Shown: one piece after another, positions 61,192 to 64,000 of the stretch | Layout: every line of letters starts with the position of its first letter | How positions within the stretch are numbered: the first letter of the stretch is position 1 | Origin: Bacteroidales bacterium | Lineage (GTDB): Bacteria > Bacteroidota > Bacteroidia > Bacteroidales > UBA10428 | DNA: 64,000 nucleotides | NCBI GenBank assembly: GCA_016926235.1 | Contig: JAFGOZ010000425.1 | Location: 19,637-83,636, forward strand | Reading direction: 5' to 3' | Notes under the pieces: model-generated | Databases searched by the model: none | What the model was told of the DNA's origin: nothing | The model's input: the letters and a program-made list of their open reading frames with translations, nothing else | Program-made: the position numbers and the translations under genes

Positions 61192-62929
61192 TCTCAATCA
61201 ATTTTTGTGTTTCTATTTTCTTCTCTAATACTTTACTATCACCACCTAATCTTTTTGCTTTCTTCCAAATTAAAACGGCATTCTCTTTCTCTCCATTCAT
61301 ATAAAGTATGTCCCCATAGTGTTCAACAATTGTAGGGCTTTTATCCCCTCCATTATTAATTGAATTCTCTATAACTTTTTTGGCTTCTTTATAACGACCC
61401 ATTTTGTATAAAACCCATGCATATGTATCCAGATAAGTTGATGATACAGGATCCAACTTGTTTACTATTTTGCTCATTTCTAAGGCTTTATCAAGCTTTT
61501 CATTTCTAATAGATAAGTAATAGCTATAATTATTCAATACTATGATGTTGTCCGGATCATATTCCAGAACTTTTTCAAATGCACTATCACTCATAGCATT
61601 TTCTCCAAGTCTATAATAATTATCTCCTAAAAATGTATAGAATTGAATCTTCATATCTATATCATCATCCGGTATGAATTTCAATCCTTCATTAAGTGTA
61701 CTAATTACATTTTTATATTCCTTTAGTTGAATCTCTGATAGGGCTTTATAAAAATAATATCTCACTTCATTTGGAAATACATTAATTGCTTCACTACATA
61801 AACTATCAAGCTCATTAAATCTTTTTTGCTTATTCAAATTGAAAAACAATTGTTCCCATGCTCTTTTATTCTTTGGATATAATTCTACAAGACTTTTTAA
61901 AGTGATAATTACACTATCCTGCATATCATTTTTACTATAATAATCTGCTAAAACAGCCATAACCTGTTCATTTTGAGGATTACCGCTATTTAATAATAGT
62001 ATTAATTCATAAATATTATCATGTAACGCTTTAAAATGTATTTCATCATTTAATAAAGAAAATATTAGATCTAATTTATATTCAATCTTTATATCATTAT
62101 CCGCAAAGGCTTTCTTAAAATGAACAAAACTGCTGTCTATCTCCCCTTTATTAAATAAGTATTCTGCATAAGATAAATTGGCAAGGCCACTTGTACTGTC
62201 TATATCAAATATTTTTTTATAAAATTCATCTGCCTTTTCATCCATGTTATTATTGCTGTACAATTCAGCCAATATTCCATAATATTTTACCTCGTCAGGC
62301 TTTAAATCAATAAGATGTAATACTTCGCTTTCAGCATTTTTAAAGTCATTCATATGAACATAAACCTGATGCTTTTTTAATGAAATATCCTCATTCACTC
62401 CAAAAATATTTTCTAATTCAGTTAAAATATTTAATGCATTGGCATACATCTTTTTATCATAATACAATAAAGAAAGATCATATTTTATTTCATAATTTTC
62501 CGGGAAAAGCTTTACAATTTTTTCATAAACTGTTATAGCTTTATCGTTTTCATAAAAAAACAAATACATCTGTGAAAGATTGTACAAATACCAGAAATTT
62601 GTTGAGTCAAATTCTATAGCTTTCTTAGCATATAATACTGCATTTTCCTTATCCTGAAACCTTAAGTATAGTTTTGATAATTCGAACATGGCAGCATCAC
62701 CTTCCGGATTATCATTTATACATTGATGCAATAATGCCATAGCCTGTTGATAATTACCCAATAAATTTTGCTTTGTAGCTTCTGTTAGTGCATATATATA
62801 TTCTAACTCCTTATCCTTTTCAATAGATTTTACAACATTCGCTTTAATAACAGGATTAACCAAATGTTTGTTGCAACTGGCAAGAGTTATAAATAAACCA
62901 TATACTAATATAAACCAACTTTTCTTCAT
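61181..62929 (-). CDS. TPR repeat lipoprotein
   Basis: The 582-residue protein has the lipobox LASC (MKKSWFILVYGLFITLASC). The whole mature chain is tetratricopeptide repeats, for example FWYLYNLSQMYLFFYENDKA and NIIVLNNYSYYLSIRNEKLD. It sits between a nucleotidyltransferase and DUF4292 in an arrangement conserved across this phylum, probably an envelope scaffold. Its start overlaps the nucleotidyltransferase stop by 4 bases (ATGA). Confidence 0.88.
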   Translation of the reverse strand: MKKSWFILVYGLFITLASCNKHLVNPVIKANVVKSIEKDKELEYIYALTEATKQNLLGNYQQAMALLHQCINDNPEGDAAMFELSKLYLRFQDKENAVLYAKKAIEFDSTNFWYLYNLSQMYLFFYENDKAITVYEKIVKLFPENYEIKYDLSLLYYDKKMYANALNILTELENIFGVNEDISLKKHQVYVHMNDFKNAESEVLHLIDLKPDEVKYYGILAELYSNNNMDEKADEFYKKIFDIDSTSGLANLSYAEYLFNKGEIDSSFVHFKKAFADNDIKIEYKLDLIFSLLNDEIHFKALHDNIYELILLLNSGNPQNEQVMAVLADYYSKNDMQDSVIITLKSLVELYPKNKRAWEQLFFNLNKQKRFNELDSLCSEAINVFPNEVRYYFYKALSEIQLKEYKNVISTLNEGLKFIPDDDIDMKIQFYTFLGDNYYRLGENAMSDSAFEKVLEYDPDNIIVLNNYSYYLSIRNEKLDKALEMSKIVNKLDPVSSTYLDTYAWVLYKMGRYKEAKKVIENSINNGGDKSPTIVEHYGDILYMNGEKENAVLIWKKAKRLGGDSKVLEKKIETQKLIENDK

Positions 62930-63921
62930 CTACCAAATGTTGAATAATCTCCAAGATTACATATTGTGTCTATTCCTTTTACTTCACAATTATTTCCTAA
63001 TATACTATTCTTTATATTTGATTCAAGTACATTACAATTTCCCATTACTAATGAATCTGAAATAATAGTTGATTCTATATATGAACCCTCTCCAACAGAT
63101 ACATAAGGTCCTATTGTTGAACTTTTTATTGTAACATCTTTTCCTATATAACATGGTTCAATAATAACACTATCATCTTTTGTTGAGTTCTCTGCAAAAA
63201 AAGAACCATTTAGATCTAATAATTGTTTGCTTGTGTTTAGTAATGTCTCTTTACTTCCACAATCCATCCAATTATCCACATATCCAATAGATAGTTTTTT
63301 TCCTTTTTTTCTTAAATTTTCTAATGCATCTGTTAACTGATATTCGCCTTTTACCGTGACCTTATTTTTTATTAAATATTCAATCTCCTTAAGTAAAGCT
63401 TTTCCATCATTAAAGTAATAAATACCTATAATTGCTTTATTTGAAACAGGAGTTTTTGGCTTTTCAACAAATCCACTTACAAATTCATTTTCTAAAGTAA
63501 CTACTCCATAAGCACTTGGATTTTTCACTTCTTTTACCCAAATAATTCCATCTTTATTACTATCAATCTTTGATTTTGATTTAAAAATGGTATCAGCAAA
63601 TGCAACGACAACTTTACCATCTAATGCATCCTTTGCACAATATACAGCGTGAGCAGTACCTTTTGGTTGTTCCTGATAATAAATTTTCCCTTTAGATCCA
63701 AAACTCTTCGCAACATCAATCAATGATTTTTCAATTGTCTCACCAAAATGTCCTACTACAAAAGCTATTTCTTCTATCTCTTCCTTCATAACATTAAGAA
63801 TTTCATCGATTAAATGAAATACTATAGCCTTTCCATAAACTTTTATCAAAGGCTTTGGTGTGGTTAATGTATGAGGACGTAATCTGGTTCCCATACCAGC
63901 CATAGGTATTATAAGTTTCAT
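62926..63921 (-). CDS. Sugar-phosphate nucleotidyltransferase
   Basis: The protein has 331 residues. The nucleotide-binding loop is GMGTRLRPHTLTTPKPLIKV, with FADTIF as the metal-binding Asp motif, GVVTLENEFVSGFVEKP and YQLTDALENLRKKGKKLSIG. The C-terminal 80 residues form a left-handed beta-helix (VIIEPCYIGKDVTIKSSTIG). It makes an NDP-sugar from NTP and sugar-1-phosphate, presumably for surface polysaccharide. The sugar is not readable. It is cytoplasmic. Confidence 0.9.
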   Translation of the reverse strand: MKLIIPMAGMGTRLRPHTLTTPKPLIKVYGKAIVFHLIDEILNVMKEEIEEIAFVVGHFGETIEKSLIDVAKSFGSKGKIYYQEQPKGTAHAVYCAKDALDGKVVVAFADTIFKSKSKIDSNKDGIIWVKEVKNPSAYGVVTLENEFVSGFVEKPKTPVSNKAIIGIYYFNDGKALLKEIEYLIKNKVTVKGEYQLTDALENLRKKGKKLSIGYVDNWMDCGSKETLLNTSKQLLDLNGSFFAENSTKDDSVIIEPCYIGKDVTIKSSTIGPYVSVGEGSYIESTIISDSLVMGNCNVLESNIKNSILGNNCEVKGIDTICNLGDYSTFGR

Positions 63922-63925
63922 CTGT

Positions 63926-64000
63926 TTATAATTTATTTTTAATGGTCAGATGGAACATCCACGAAGCTTTTACCTGAGCGGATGATTGTCGTTTATAATC
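63926..64000 (-). CDS. 3' end of an upstream gene, cut by the right edge
   Basis: The last 24 codons are open from the edge to a TAA at 63926-63928, ending QVKASWMFHLTIKNKL. The stop lies 4 bases before the nucleotidyltransferase ATG, as expected for an operon. The alternating hydrophobic end could be a barrel strand; the family cannot be named. It is not the GGFGSTG end of a dUTPase. Confidence 0.45.
   Translation of the reverse strand, partial: DYKRQSSAQVKASWMFHLTIKNKL

Noticed and set aside
1..64000. CRISPR arrays, insertion sequences, prophage or integrase genes
   Set aside because: No regularly spaced repeats, transposase motifs or phage genes were seen on either strand.

Overview
The window comes from a low-GC member of the Bacteroidetes, probably a free-living polysaccharide degrader of the Bacteroidales/Marinilabiliales type. 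The evidence is a type IX secretion (T9SS) C-terminal domain, lipoproteins with an acidic surface-export signal after the lipobox Cys, promoters of the TTTG / TAnnTTTG class, intergenic palindromic repeats typical of the phylum, and an ECF sigma/anti-sigma pair. Many upstream TTG triplets lengthen reading frames artificially, so several starts are trimmed here to an ATG in front of a signal peptide or conserved N-terminus. Identifications rest on reading motifs by eye; no database search was possible.

Left part (1-19.5 kb and 23.4-29.3 kb): a carbohydrate region. It holds two GH2 enzymes (one cut by the left edge), a URO-D-family protein, a GH115 alpha-glucuronidase-like enzyme, a GH35 beta-galactosidase, an alpha/beta-hydrolase esterase, a CE2-like lipoprotein esterase and a T9SS-exported SGNH esterase. 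The set suits decorated hemicellulose or arabinogalactan: galactose, (methyl)glucuronic acid and acetyl groups. No SusC/SusD pair is present. Surface lipoproteins, a transglutaminase-like protein and a pyrimidine-dimer glycosylase lie between. At 19.6-22.9 kb a thiol-redox operon (NifX-like, atypical thioredoxin, TrxB, membrane thioredoxin) diverges from a Crp/Fnr regulator.

Middle part (29-43.7 kb): a subtilisin-like protease, secreted proteins of unknown function, PhzF, a chemoreceptor, then the most unusual stretch. An ECF sigma factor and its anti-sigma are followed by an outer-membrane barrel protein. The sigma gene and the barrel gene share an almost identical promoter (TGTAACTTTTCA, 10 nt, CGTCyTA). 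Next come a tiny double-glycine leader peptide gene, a decayed tandem copy of it, a stand-alone ThiF/MoeB-type E1 enzyme without CxxC pairs, and a translationally coupled TPR-SpoIIE phosphatase. Weaker matches to the ECF promoter precede the peptide and the E1 gene. This may be a small peptide-modification or signalling module. PepE, Dtd and a MazG-like enzyme follow.

Right part (43.7-64 kb): mostly core genes. These are PbpC, a carboxy-terminal protease, a fourfold-repeat helical protein, PolA, QueD with an ArsR-type regulator, a polyprenyl synthase, and a long leftward cluster: (partial gene)-nucleotidyltransferase-TPR lipoprotein-DUF4292-EnvC-RsbW-like-YbeY-MnmG-Apt-UvrC. A perfect parS-like palindrome sits at the mnmG stop codon and a one-base variant lies inside polA, suggesting that this side of the window is close to the replication origin.
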